A DNA stretch of 64,000 nt from Notospermus geniculatus (GCA_002633025.1 NMRB01000806.1:164715-228714); one strand, 5' to 3'; positions 54,291-64,000 are shown, counted from the first letter of the stretch. Numbers and translations are program-made. The notes: generated by a model not told the origin, from the sequence alone.

Positions 54291-55760
54291 TAAAAACTAG
54301 AAATGGCCTTACAGTCAATTTGAAGACCGCCCTCAGAAACTGTAGTTCAAGATAGAGTAGATTGATGGAGTTTGTAATTGTTGTCCAGTGTCAATGTAGA
54401 AAGCACACTTTATGGTGAGGTTATATATAATGTACAGAATGAAGGAGTCATACATTCCTAAATCAGAATTATGAAGCTGAATTGAAGATGCACAAAAATG
54501 ATAGCCGAATTGAAGATGCACAAAAACTATAGCCATGTTTTATTTTGCTCATGATCGAACTGTACAAAATATACATTCATCTGCATGTATCATGTCTATG
54601 TACGTAATTCTGACATAATTCTTTCTGCTCCTGTATCCATCATGGTAGTTTGTTTCCCGAACCCACCGCTAGGGCTAAAAGGGATCGGTATCGGCCTCGT
54701 TTGACCTTGACCTCACACACGAAAATCTGTGTGTCTGACATCACAGAGAATAGACTGGTTCGTGATCCCAATAGCTCACGGTATGTTGGGACCGAGAAAT
54801 AAAGTTTCATCATGACGCAAGAGATGATGTTGTATCACATGGCGTCATTACGTCATGCCTTAATGCTCTTGCCTGTTGAATCTGAAACCAGAATCCAAGA
54901 GTCACATTCAATAACATTTTGTGCTGATTTTGACATTGGTTGGTCCGGTCAAAATGAGGTACACGATTACCGAACTTTTAACAGAGTGTCGTACAATGGT
55001 TTTTCTAGATTCTTACTCCATTGATGACGAGGTTGAAACAATGAAAGTCCACTAATATTTCATGATTAGCCGTGGAAAGCGTTGCCATAGCAACCATATC
55101 ACAGCCATATGTAAAAAGAACTACTTTTTCTGCAATTTTTCAGCGAATTTTTGACCATTGTCAATGGAAATTTGTGAATGTAATTAACATCTTATGTGTG
55201 ATATTTCATTGAGAGCTAAACCATTTATTTGGATGATGTGCATGATTGTCCAAAAACTTCGTAAAAAACACCCCAAATTAGTGAAAGTGTACGGAGAAAA
55301 CAATTTTTTTGTGAAAAATAGGCGTCGTTGCTATGGCAACGGATTTCTACTTTTACCTGGGTGCGATGTTGTGCGATTTTCAATATGTTATTATTCCCCA
55401 TATTCAATGGAACAAAAAAAACCATCAAAAAACTTTTGTTGCAATTTATTTGGGGTATTTCGTATTTTGACCCGACTATCATGTTTTAATCAACTTACGC
55501 CGCTTTCCATGAACCGTTACTGCTAACAGCCACAGGCATACTGAAAGGTATAAAGCGGTGACCGGTAGCATCATTGCTGGAAACGTCTCGAGTCGCGGAG
55601 TCGCGGATTCTCTGTTCAGGTCGACGTGTGTACCTCTGCTACATCACTTCCGTCCTTTACAATAATTTCTGCATACTTCGTATTCATTACAGCGTCATCA
55701 ACATTGGATAAGAAGCCCCCTATTTACATATAGGAATTTTGAAACCAAAAACCAGTGTCT
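54291..55760. other. No gene recognised; paired RFX-like X-box sites
   Basis: GTTGCCATAGCAAC (55081-55094) and its exact inverse GTTGCTATGGCAAC (55327-55340) fit the RFX X-box consensus and flank a loose inverted repeat. A terminal fragment of the ggttccc family lies near 54652. A + strand open frame (55194-55526) crosses the second site and is not convincing. Confidence 0.45.
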
Positions 55761-57143
55761 CTACTCCACAAGTAATGTTTGCTTCAATGCGTATGAATAA
55801 AATGGAGTACAATGTCAAAACTGAACAGCATATACTTCAAATTCCGGACCTACCTTGGAATTCAAAGACACAGGATGTCCAAGCGAGTATGGCTACATTT
55901 ATGCGGTTTCCGTGACGAATGTTGTATGTATGCCACGGCAAAGATGTCCGGATGTCTGGTAAGAAGTATGGACAGGTTTGATGATGTGAAAGCGTTGTTT
56001 ACTGGTTAAATAATTTTTGGCTTTGTCCTGGGGGTTAGAGACTTCGATTATCAATTAAAAGCAAATGCTTCATTTTTATTCATACGGCCCAATAAGTACA
56101 AGGTTTCCTAACTGATTACATAAGACTGTTCCTCACTTGAATGGTTGCGAGTCATTTTTGGGGAAGCATTCGCTTGCTGCGTCAAAGTATATGCTTTGAT
56201 TACTAGTAAAAGGTAACTTTTATTCATACGAACCTTATGCTTTTACTAAATACTTGGAAGAATATGCTTTTACTTTTTACTTTTACTTGGTAGTACATAC
56301 TAATTTTTATTCATACGGCCGCATGTCACTTTAACACAGGATAATGCGATAGCCTCCCTACACCTAAGAATGTTCTCATAGCAAGGAAATGAGCATAAGA
56401 ATCGATGATCTTATTTTCATGGCCAATGGGCCGTATGAATAAAATTCAGCATGTACTACCAAGTAAAAGTAAAAAGTAAAGGCATATTCTTCCAAGTATT
56501 TAGTAAAAGCATAAGGTTTTACTTGATTTCGTATGAATAAAAGTTACCTTTTATTTCAAAGCATATACTTTGACGCTGCAAGCAAATGCTTCCCCAAAAA
56601 TGACTCGCAACCATTCAAGTGAGGAACAGTCTTATGTAATCAGTTAGGAAACCTTGTACTTATTGGGCCGTATGAATAAAAATGAAGCATTTGCTTTTAC
56701 TTGATAATCGAAGTCTCTAACCCCGCCAGGACAAAGCCAAAAATTATTTAACCAGTAAACAACGCTTTCACATTATCAAACCTGTACAGACTTCTTACCA
56801 GACATCTGGAATCTTTGCCGTGGCATACATACCAACATCTACGGAAGCCGGTTCGTGCCATGTGAAGTTATTTTTTTATCTCGTAATTACGAGATAGCAT
56901 CTCGTACATGTAATTACGAGATAAAAAAAATAATTTCACATGGCACGAACCGGCTTCCGTAAACATCCGTCACGGAAACCGCATAAATGTAGCCATACTC
57001 GCTTGGGCATCCTTTGTCTTTGAATTCCAAGGTAGGTCCGGAGCTACCTTGAAAATTTGAAGTATATGCTGTTCACTTTTGACCTTTTACTCCATTACTC
57101 CATTTTATTCATATGCATTGAAGCAAACACTACTTGTGGAGTA
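55761..57143. mobile_element. Large palindrome (tatgaataaaa family), nested insertion
   Basis: The arms run from ctactccacaagtaatgttt to the inverted aaacactacttgtggagta. Internal landmarks in both arms include gtatgaataaaa, cattcaagtgaggaacagtc or its inverse, and gcttccccaaaaatgactcg or its inverse. The centre is near 56375. The right arm is longer because of a 123-bp hairpin at 56839-56961. No transposase frame was found. Confidence 0.8.
56839..56961. mobile_element. 123-bp hairpin inserted in one arm of the palindrome
   Basis: tacggaagccggttcgtgcc and the inverted ggcacgaaccggcttccgta bound a core of tctcgtaattacgagat palindromes. aacat stands on both sides (56834-56838 and 56962-56966) but only once at the corresponding place in the opposite arm, which fits a 5-bp target-site duplication. 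Confidence 0.78.
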
Positions 57144-57950
57144 AATGCGTCATAGCAAATAGTACATACTTTTAGGAGAAGGTAGATTAACATTTAGTAA
57201 AAGATTTTGCTTCAGTTTTATTCATATGAACGGTGCTAAATACTTCGATTTTCAAGTAAAAGTTTATACGGCTCAATGATTCCTGATACAAAGTTCATTA
57301 TTGGAATATATGTTGTTTATAAAGTTTTGCGCGTGTTTCATTGTTCATCAGCGAAACGTTCTCGGCACTAAAACTGATACATGTCCATGTAAGTCGAGCA
57401 CTCAATCCAGATAGCTGATTCTAGTCCTAGATATCAAAAACAACTTCCAGTTCTTTCCATTGGTTTTGAAGGCTCATAACTGTACTTAGTTTCCGCTGCC
57501 GTTTGTTTATGAAGTAACATTTCTTTTCGCTTTGTTGTATTCATCTTCGATTGCCATTATTGATTCTGCCAAATCGCTGCAGTGACAACGTATAAATGTG
57601 ATGCGCATAGTAGAAATAACGATAATATTGTTCCCCTCGATAACTACACATTTGTTAAAGTCCCAGGACAAAATAAAAACAACGACCTTGTTTGTATCAT
57701 GATGTAAACACATCCTCAGCGCCTTCTATCGTCTTGCTTGAGAGAATTGGGGAAAAGCAGGATGTTTCCAGCTTAAAGCGAATCGACAGTTGTTTTGTAA
57801 ACAGAAGGATGACGTTTGTAAACATTGCCCTCACAGCCAATCAGAATGCAGGAAGTGAGTGTTTGTAAACAAAGATTCATCCCCTTTTGCATTCAAATTT
57901 TTGGCTGACACATCGCTTTAAGCGAGAGAATAGAAGAACGTGCCTATAGG
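57144..57950. other. No gene recognised
   Basis: A minus-strand open frame (57507-57713) ending in DLAESIMAIEDEYNKAKRN could be an exon fragment, but it lacks a recognisable domain. A G homopolymer with an ambiguous base follows at 57951-57967. Confidence 0.35.
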
Positions 57951-57989
57951 GCGGGGGGGGGGGGGGNCACGCAGACACCGCATCCCCTT

Positions 57990-58140
57990 GTGAACCTCAA
58001 ATTCGGCACACACAGCTGCAGTCGAGGTTTCATCTTCGCCATTCCTTCCAGGGAGCGAAATACCGAATGAACAGCCTGCTTGCGGTATTTATAGGGGCGA
58101 TCGCCGTTAGAAGGCGCTGTGAGTGAACGCCCTGGGCAGG
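57990..58140 (-). promoter_or_regulatory. TATA-containing flank module, copy 1
   Basis: On the minus strand cccctataaataccg (around 58083-58097) is a strong TATA element, followed by the ttcggtatttcg-type block. The same order (gcgccttctaacggcga, TATA, cggtatttcg) is found at 59320-59440. The two modules flank the 64-bp tandem array in direct orientation. Confidence 0.42.
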
Positions 58141-58321
58141 AGGCAAAGGCACATGGCGGCTTTCCGTCACAACCCGAAGCCGACGGCCAGGAGAGAACAA
58201 AAATGGCAATACCACCATCGGCCTGTGCTGCGATCCAGCCAAGAATACGTGCCGATAAAGGAAGGTTGGGCCTAGACCTTGGAAAGCATTCCACATATTC
58301 CACTATTTCGTAAAATAGCAC

Positions 58322-59240
58322 CCGCAGGGCTTGACGCTAGCAATGCACAAAAAAGTCAATTTAAGCTTTCTTAACACAGCACTCCCGGAGGGGCTTGACG
58401 CCAGCAAACGCTCACAACGTCAATTTAAGCCTCCTTCAAATAGCACCCCGAAGGTGCTTGACGCTCGCAAATGCTCACATCGTCAATTTAAGCCTTCTGA
58501 ATACGGCACCTCCGGAGGGGCTTGACGCTAGCAAATGCTCACGACGTCAATTTAAAGCGAATGGCTCGCGGGGTTTGTTTACATTTTTGGTGGTACCTTC
58601 CATAGAGAGTGAATCTAGCCTGCAGGCAAAGCCGTGCCCCAGCCATATGCAACACCTGTGCAAATATGCGAATGTAAACACTGGGGACGAGGTTCCAGTA
58701 AAAATTTGTTAAAATGGGTTAATGACGTTTTCAAATTCAGTAGGTCAAGATGTACATTTTGTACTATTCCCATTGATTTTGAAGCGGCAGATTTTGCAGA
58801 ATGCGCCTCCGAAGTTTGGCTGTCTAATGCATTTCCCATTCAACTAAAATCCTTCTTTTGCCTTTTTCTCAAAATGCTGCTTGATATCGATGACCAACTG
58901 TCATGGCGCCACAACAAACCCCGCGAGCCATTCGCTTTAAGCCTTCTTCAAATAGCACCCCCGAAGGGGCTTGACGCTAGCAAATGCTCCCAACGCCTTC
59001 TGAATATAGCACCCACGGATGGGCTTGACGCTAGCAAATGCTCACAACGCCAATTTAAGCCTCCTTCAAATAGCACATGACGCTAATGCTCACAACGTCA
59101 ATTTAAGCCTTCTGAATATGGCACCTCTGGAGGGGCTTGACGCTAGCAATGCTCACAACGTCAATTTAATAAGCTTTCTGTATAGCACCCAAGGATGGGG
59201 GCCTGCCGCTAGCAATGCTCACAACGGCAGTTTGAGCCTA
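58322..59240. repeat. 64-bp tandem array, about ten units, carrying one inserted element
   Basis: ttgacgc recurs at 58331, 58395, 58458, 58522 and, after the insertion, 58971, 59025 and onward. The unit reads approximately gaggggcttgacgctagcaa, atgctcacaacgtcaattta, agccttctgaatatagcac. Removing 385 bp (the element plus one TTAA) restores the 64-bp spacing exactly. Confidence 0.82.
58556..58936. mobile_element. TTAA-bounded MITE inserted in the tandem array
   Basis: TTAA at 58552-58555 and 58937-58940. The termini agcgaatggctcgcggggtt and the inverted aaccccgcgagccattcgct match perfectly. The interior lacks an open frame with recognisable motifs. The regular spacing of the surrounding array provides an internal empty-site comparison. 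Confidence 0.82.
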
Positions 59241-59319
59241 CACCACACCGACAAAGGCATATGAAAACCATGCACAGTGCCCAGACTTCTATACAGCTTG
59301 AAAGCAGAGGGAACGCGGA

Positions 59320-59440
59320 CAATAGACTGCAAGCGAGGTTGCAAACCGAGACAGTTCCGCACGGGAACGAAATACCGAACCTGCCTGCGTGCCCCGGTAT
59401 TTATAGGGGCGCTCGCCGTTAGAAGGCGCTGAGGGTGTAA
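59320..59440 (-). promoter_or_regulatory. TATA-containing flank module, copy 2
   Basis: gcccctataaataccggggc (minus strand, about 59391-59410) with the same upstream and downstream blocks as the copy near 58090. It could drive transcription of the array on the minus strand, or mark the long terminal repeats of an unrecognised element. Confidence 0.42.
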
Positions 59441-60019
59441 GGTATTTCAATGCAAAGAACGACGAAAATTTCCCTTGACGGAACACACTTTTTATTGTTA
59501 CCTAGACACACTGCTCAAAAGTATTGCAACTGTTACATCTTTTTTTTTTCTGGGTTTCTATGATGCCTTTACTACTTTTACATCTGTTTTCAAATATATG
59601 TAGGGGTTCTATGGCAAAACATGCTGTTGGCAATATGGACTGAAAAATCTCAGTGCTGTTGTAAAATATCAACGCATGAAAAAGAAATATCAAAACATGA
59701 AAATGACAAAATCTTCATGTGATACTGGATCACGCTTCCTTTTGACGATAATGAAGCCTGATGATGAGCAAGGATTTACAAGAAAAATATCAACTGTGAA
59801 CAAAGATATTTGATATTATCGAAAAATATCAATAAACTGAAAAAGTGAAATTTTGCATGAGATTCCATTGCGGATGAAAAGCTGTAATCCCATGTGTCTC
59901 AGCCATGCCAGTTTCATCCAATGAAAGGCCAGGGAAAAGGGAGAATGAAATGGTCCATGGACCATGTGCTCACCTGTAGGTGAATATACCAGAATCCAAA
60001 TGGGCCCATCATCCAAATC
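59441..60019. other. No gene recognised
   Basis: cacactgctcaaaagtattg near 59507 resembles a Tc1/mariner terminal repeat, but no partner end or transposase was found. Confidence 0.35.
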
Positions 60020-60235
60020 AGGGATGTTTACATTATGTTATTTTGGACTTTTGGGACATGCCAACCCACCATGAATACTTTTGGAATCAACACAATTTCT
60101 TGGGGGGGGGGCATGCCACCAACAAATTACTCATAAGACAAAGAAAGCCTGGACATCAACAAACAAAATGTAAATAAACAACGAATTTCGTGGCCCACGA
60201 AAATACCCGTGATACGTTATCTTTAACAGAATACA
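60020..60235. repeat. Segment paralogous to about 42750-42960
   Basis: High similarity throughout, including 'gatgtttacattatgttatt', 'caccaacaaattactcataa' and 'aatttcgtggcccacgaaaa'. It abuts the 3' flank of PAN exon B, unlike the arrangement near 42 kb. Confidence 0.65.
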
Positions 60236-60332
60236 GGAATGCACAATACATGATGTTCACTCTCATTTCGATGCTGATACAATGCAAACTAATTGAAAAT
60301 ATTTTATGGTGTTTATCAACTGACAAATCAAG

Positions 60333-60577
60333 TCAAACAGTGACAGTCCAAAATGTGTTGTTTCCGAACACGGCGGGGTCCAATGAATCAACATATTTGA
60401 CACAGTCGAATAGGTAACATTTCTTCGACGTTTTATCATATATGAATGCGCTACAGACTTGACGCAGTAAACACGAATCGGAGCAACGAACTGCAGAAGC
60501 GATGGCGGGTATCGTTTGCAAGTGTTTCCCTGTAGGCGGCGTTCCTTGTGACCTAAAGTTGGCCCGGATGGATTCAT
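60333..60577 (-). CDS. PAN/Apple-like terminal exon, copy B
   Basis: A clear acceptor (gtttttcacccccag) precedes 60577 and the frame ends at TGA, 60333. The peptide DESIRANFRSQGTPPTGK... has VRCSDSCLLRQVCSAFIY and CYLFDC, then ends NNTFWTVTV. It is two codons shorter than copy A in the -AFIY- region. Cysteine spacing is conserved between the copies, as expected for a disulphide-bonded extracellular module. No further exons of this gene are found upstream within the window. Confidence 0.62.
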
Positions 60578-60599
60578 CTGGGGGTGAAAAACAAGAAGA

Positions 60600-61078
60600 C
60601 GTACAATTATGACCCGTTTGAAAATTAATTGAAAGACTAAAGGTCCACGGTATGCGATCTCTGATTGGTATTTTGACTGCCGACGTAGAGGGAGCCATCT
60701 AGCGGCAGCAATACTAACTAAAAAAAACATTACAAAATGCACGTAGTACATCGCCGACAACGTAATTAGTCCCTGGGGTTGCAGAGTGCGATTGTGGCAG
60801 ACGTGTAACGTTTTTCAGTGTGGCCATTTTTCTGTGTGATTCCCATTGTTCACAACACACTGGGAAACGGACTACATGTAGCTGTTTCTCTGTGTGAAGC
60901 CCATTGTCAAGTCACGGCGTATTCCGTCAATCTATTGTAATGTTACACTGCCGCTTGGGCCTCACTGAAAAACGTTACACCGGCTGTCGAGAAAAAGTGG
61001 CAAAACCGTGGTCCTTTAGAAAACAATGGCGCGACAGGAAATGACATCGATCTCACCGTTGTCGAGGGTTTGCTGAGG
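60600..61078. other. No gene recognised
   Basis: 60645-60705 is the inverse of a short segment near 47000-47060. Further on ttacaccgg (about 60980) recalls the ends of the 7953-8124 element. No gene is seen. Confidence 0.4.
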
Positions 61079-61202
61079 CCCCTATTACATAGAAGTATAC
61101 GGTATACGAAAACGCCGGTTAACAAAGGCTTCAAATGGATTCACGACCGTGAAGCCATTGTTAACCGGCGTTTTCGTATACCGTATACTTGTAATGTAAT
61201 AG
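61079..61202. mobile_element. Hairpin MITE, complete gtatacggtatacg copy
   Basis: ctattacatagaagtatacg then gtatacgaaaacgccggtta pairs with the inverted arm ending tataccgtatacttgtaatg then taatag. It closely matches the copies at 52391-52637. Confidence 0.75.
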
Positions 61203-61207
61203 AAACC

Positions 61208-61360
61208 CTTTCGCGACAGCATATTGCCGTTGAATTGATCTGAAAGCGAGGAGTCTAAGCTCTCTGTATACATGTGCAGTACATCATGCTGTCTCAGCAG
61301 GTACATTTGCTGTCGCGTGTTTTTCAACGCTGAATGATGCCAATTTGGGTCTGACGCCAT
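61208..61360 (-). CDS. Possible first exon
   Basis: The minus strand gives acaagATGGCGTCAGACCC, a good start context. The 50-codon peptide begins MASDPNWHHSALKNTRQQMY, with no recognised domain. The hairpin MITE at 61079-61202 lies directly downstream. On the opposite strand a perfect donor (CCAG|GTAAGT) lies at 61440, so a bidirectional promoter is conceivable. Confidence 0.25.
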
Positions 61361-61550
61361 CTTGTTTACAAGTAAGGAAAAGTGGCGAACTGCGCATGCT
61401 CGATATCAACGCGCCATCTATCGAAGATTCCGAAACCAGGTAAGTGCTCATTGCGCACGCGTGCCTTACTGCACGGGAGTTGTGTGCGTTATGTTTCGGT
61501 GTGGAGGAACCATAACCAACGGATCACGAGATGGTGCCTGTTGGGTCAAG

Positions 61551-61624
61551 AATTGGACCTGGTGATGCGTCATATTCGAGGATCTGAGAACGTTGTGGCG
61601 GATGCACTATCCAGGATTATTTGA
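61551..61624 (+). pseudogene. Gypsy-type RNase H end, remnant
   Basis: The peptide LDLVMRHIRGSENVVADALS, followed by RII and a stop, matches the conserved end of the RNase H domain of Ty3/gypsy polyproteins (H.xGxxNxVADALSR). No further retroelement domains or LTRs are nearby, so it is a small fragment. Confidence 0.7.
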
Positions 61625-61753
61625 CTTTTCGATTGTGTGATTATGACACGTGTCGTGTGAACTGTTCGGTAGCTCAGAGCCTCCTCTGAGACTCCGTTTA
61701 ATTGTGGACTCTTTTATTTGAGTACTTGCGTCGTCAGTGTAAACGAGATGATA

Positions 61754-62510
61754 TACAGGGTGGTCCAGAAAAACCTGTGCAGTTTCAAAGTCTTGTATTT
61801 TCCATGGAAATTAATGTACAGCTTTTCTTTTCAGGGAAGTGTAATTGTACGTTTTATGTGATGGCAAGATAGATCTTAGAGACCAGTTTTCAGACAAGGG
61901 GTAGCGAGCATAAAGGGGTCGTAACCCTACGTCTGGCCTAAGCCAGGCGTAGTGCTCGTTGTGGCCCTTGCACTACGCCTGGTTTAGGCCTGACGTAGGG
62001 TTACGACATCTTTATGCTCGCTACCCCAGGAGCGGATCAAAATCATTGAACTGTGCTTTGCGACTAAATCACCTGTTCTCGTTCAAAGACAATTTCGGCG
62101 TGAATTCCCAGGGAGAAAAATTCCGCATCGCAATACCATCAGATGACTTGTAGAGAAGTTCACTATCACTGGTTGTGTGATAAACAAAAACAAAGGCCAC
62201 AGTGGTGCACATTTGACTGCTCGGACTCCGCAGAATTCCAGGAAACATGGAGAGAGTTAGTGACAATTTCAACGTTAGGATGGCAGCTGTCATGGCTGTA
62301 ATTCAGCAGCGTGGAGCGTGGATAGAACATGTTATCCATTACTAAGAAAATTAGGGGAACGCCTGTGCATTTTGGAAATGCTTCTGGTGGCTAAAACTTA
62401 TAGTCATGATAGTGGTCCCCATCTATGGCAAAGGCACAGTTGCCAAATTCCATCATCTGTGGAAATAATAGCCGATCAAAACTGCACAGGTTTTTCTGGA
62501 CCACCCTGTA
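61754..62510 (+). mobile_element. Mariner-superfamily-like element with broken transposase HTH
   Basis: The ends tacagggtggtccagaaaaa and the inverted tttttctggaccaccctgta are flanked by or begin with TA. At 62035-62230 the + strand encodes a helix-turn-helix region: RIKIIELCFATKSPVLVQRQ, FRREFPGRKIPHRNTIR, a stop, then LVEKFTITGCV. This matches the N-terminal HTH of IS630/mariner-type transposases (FP...PHRNTI..LV.KF..TG). The catalytic part is absent. A hairpin lies at 61898-62027. Confidence 0.7.
61898..62027. mobile_element. 130-bp hairpin nested in the mariner-like element
   Basis: ggggtagcgagcataaaggg and tcgtaaccctacgtctggcc pair with the inverted ggcctgacgtagggttacga and tttatgctcgctacccc. 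It lies just upstream of the broken HTH coding region. Confidence 0.75.
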
Positions 62511-62945
62511 CATGTACTTTAATTCGACAGTGGCCCTTCATCTTAGTGGAGGTGTGTGACGGCCGCCGACCATCAGGTTTTAAAAAGCCCGCCGATTTGA
62601 CCGAGTTTGATGACGTCAGGAAGTGTGGGTGTTTGGTAGAATGGGTCATAGCGCCAGCAGTGTAGCGACTCGTTTCTGTATCGTGTACAAAACGTCACAA
62701 ATCCATGTAAATTCTGCCTGTTTCATAATAAATAAAAGTTGCTGGTTTAAATAGAGACGCCTTCCTTGTTAGATCGCGGGTTTGGTGTTTGGAATTAGCC
62801 GCGTCGTAACAGAAGTGTAGGTGCTCTATAGATTGCTGTCAATGGCTGGCATTCACAAAAGTTAGCCAATGCTTTTACTTAAGTTTTGCGCAGCTGTGTC
62901 CAATGTAAATGAATTACAAAACTTGAAGTAAAAGCATTTGCTATT
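62511..62945. other. No gene recognised
   Basis: An inverted pair around atgcttttacttaagttttg and caaaacttgaagtaaaagca lies at about 62871-62940 (a small hairpin). Nothing else is recognised. Confidence 0.4.
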
Positions 62946-64000
62946 TTTAGCTCACCTGGGGTGAGCTGCTGTCCTGGTGCAGCGTCCGTCGTCGTCGTCC
63001 GTCAGCAGGGCACGTTTCCTAACCGCTATTGATCTGCAACTTGGTACATACATGTATATACCCCTAGGTCAGATGACCTAAGACACCAAGTTTCGGTCCG
63101 ATTCGATTTTTGGCTCGGCCACCATGTGGACAAAACCAAAAACACAAAGTGCAATAACTCCTGAACTAATGACTGGATCATCTCAATTTTTATCATAGGT
63201 GCAACTAATAATGATACATAACATATACATGTATAACGGGTTTTTGGTTTGACCTACTTTTCAAGGTCACAGAGGTCAAAGATCTAGGAAAGTAACGAAC
63301 CTGCCACAGTTCGTCATTACTTCACCGAGAGACTTCCTATTTATTTATTCAATTTATTGATAGTGGATGCCGCGGAAAGAGTTACCATTATGGCTAGCCT
63401 ATCCACTGCCTACAATAACGAGTGGGTATGACGGATACAGAGGATTAACTAAAGAAACAAAAGGAGAAAGCTGAAGGATAAAAGCTGAGCGCTGTGTAAA
63501 ATAATAATAGGTCAACGTGTAACTCGTCCGCCGACCAGTTGGAGGACCTGACCGCACGCGACGGACTTACAAAAGGAAGGGGATATGCCTTCGATATTTA
63601 GTGATGAGGCCCTGCAGTAATAATAAATGATAGGAGTGGCATACAGACCCATCAAATAATCTGATTAAATCAAGTAAAGGGAAAATAGCTTGAATAAAAG
63701 ACTGAACCGCTCTGAACAATGAAATATTCTCAGAATTATGTGGATAATCAAAACCGAATATCAGGTATTTCAATAGAATATTTTCAGGTACGGGTATCTC
63801 AAGAGTGAGCGCGACTTCCTATCTTGCATAAACGTGTATTACAGGGATATCTTCAAAAACACCAAGTTTCGGCCCGATTGGACAAACAATATGGCTGCCA
63901 GGTGGCGTAACCTGAAAAATCATCCAAGTGTTTTTAACTCGGGAACGGCTTCAAACTTGATATTTAGCTTACTCTAGATTACGTGCACGTCAAATTTCGG
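62946..64000. repeat. Dispersed repeat with tagctcacctggggtgagct head, continues past the window
   Basis: The head and the gcgtccgtcgtcgtcgtccg motif, then ccaagtttcggtccgattcg and accatgtggac, define a repeat type common in marine invertebrate genomes. ccaagtttcggcccgattgg near 63862 starts a second internal unit. It is interrupted by the insertion at 63341-63812. Confidence 0.6.
63341..63812 (-). mobile_element. LINE-tail retroposon insertion with 10-bp TSD
   Basis: gacttcctat flanks both sides (63331-63340 and 63813-63822). On the minus strand the insert ends in tcaataaattgaataaataa, an AATAAA-rich 3' tail, as expected for a 5'-truncated LINE or SINE. No coding motif was identified. Confidence 0.65.

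Noticed and set aside
55194-55526. 110-codon + strand open frame
   Set aside because: It overlaps an inverted-repeat-like segment with an RFX-type site and shows no domain.
59507-59530. Tc1/mariner terminal repeat (cacactgctcaaaagtattg)
   Set aside because: Only one end was seen and no inverted partner or transposase sequence could be found nearby.

Overview
This is a repeat-rich piece of an animal nuclear genome. Spliced exons with GT/AG borders, a CR1/L2-like LINE, tRNA-derived repeat heads, Tc1/mariner and TTAA-bounded elements, and many foldback repeats all point to a metazoan. The abundance of taggccta and acatgta words, together with an ankyrin-Mab21/cGAS-like gene and PAN/Apple-type exons, suggests an invertebrate deuterostome. 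An echinoderm or hemichordate is my best guess and amphioxus is possible. The phylum is an inference, not something the sequence proves.

Protein-coding content is sparse. The clearest gene is a large exon (3.8-7.9 kb, + strand) encoding about 15 ankyrin repeats fused to a Mab-21/cGAS-like nucleotidyltransferase domain with the GS motif and all three metal-binding acids present. This is the architecture of an ankyrin-fused cGAS-like receptor (cGLR), a candidate innate immune sensor. It has a splice acceptor just upstream, a TATA-like promoter candidate about 0.4 kb upstream, and signs of 3' damage: a frame slip and a short element inserted after the stop. Diverged copies of its upstream region lie near 47.9 kb and 50.4 kb. 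The second clear gene is an intronless SLC39-type (ZIP) metal transporter at 30.8-31.9 kb on the minus strand. Three PAN/Apple-like exons lie on the minus strand at 41.7, 51.4 and 60.3 kb. The first and third are close paralogues and appear to be terminal exons.

Layout. 0-3.8 kb: tandem duplication, a 1.1 kb terminal-inverted-repeat element holding satellites, and a promoter candidate. 3.8-8.2 kb: ankyrin-cGLR gene. 8.2-16 kb: small inverted-repeat elements, a broken LINE interrupted by a foldback element, and a tRNA-like sequence. 16.1-17.0 kb: a chain of five TTAA-bounded hairpins next to a possible first exon. 18-30 kb: Tc1 debris, minisatellite, nested foldbacks, and a broken LINE ORF1-like gene with zinc knuckles. 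30.8-32 kb: ZIP gene. 33-40 kb: many inverted-repeat elements and tandem units. 41.6-61.4 kb: PAN exons scattered among nested palindromes, paralogous flanks, and a 64-bp tandem array with an inserted TTAA element. 61.5-64 kb: gypsy RNase H remnant, a mariner-superfamily element with a broken transposase HTH, and a dispersed repeat carrying a LINE-tail insertion.

The genes do not form an operon or obvious pathway. The shared theme is structural: hairpin-forming elements inserted into one another, several of them datable by target-site duplications or by comparison with the intact partner arm. The three unresolved bases (10448, 44355, 57967) fall beside palindromes or a homopolymer, so assembly there should be treated with care.
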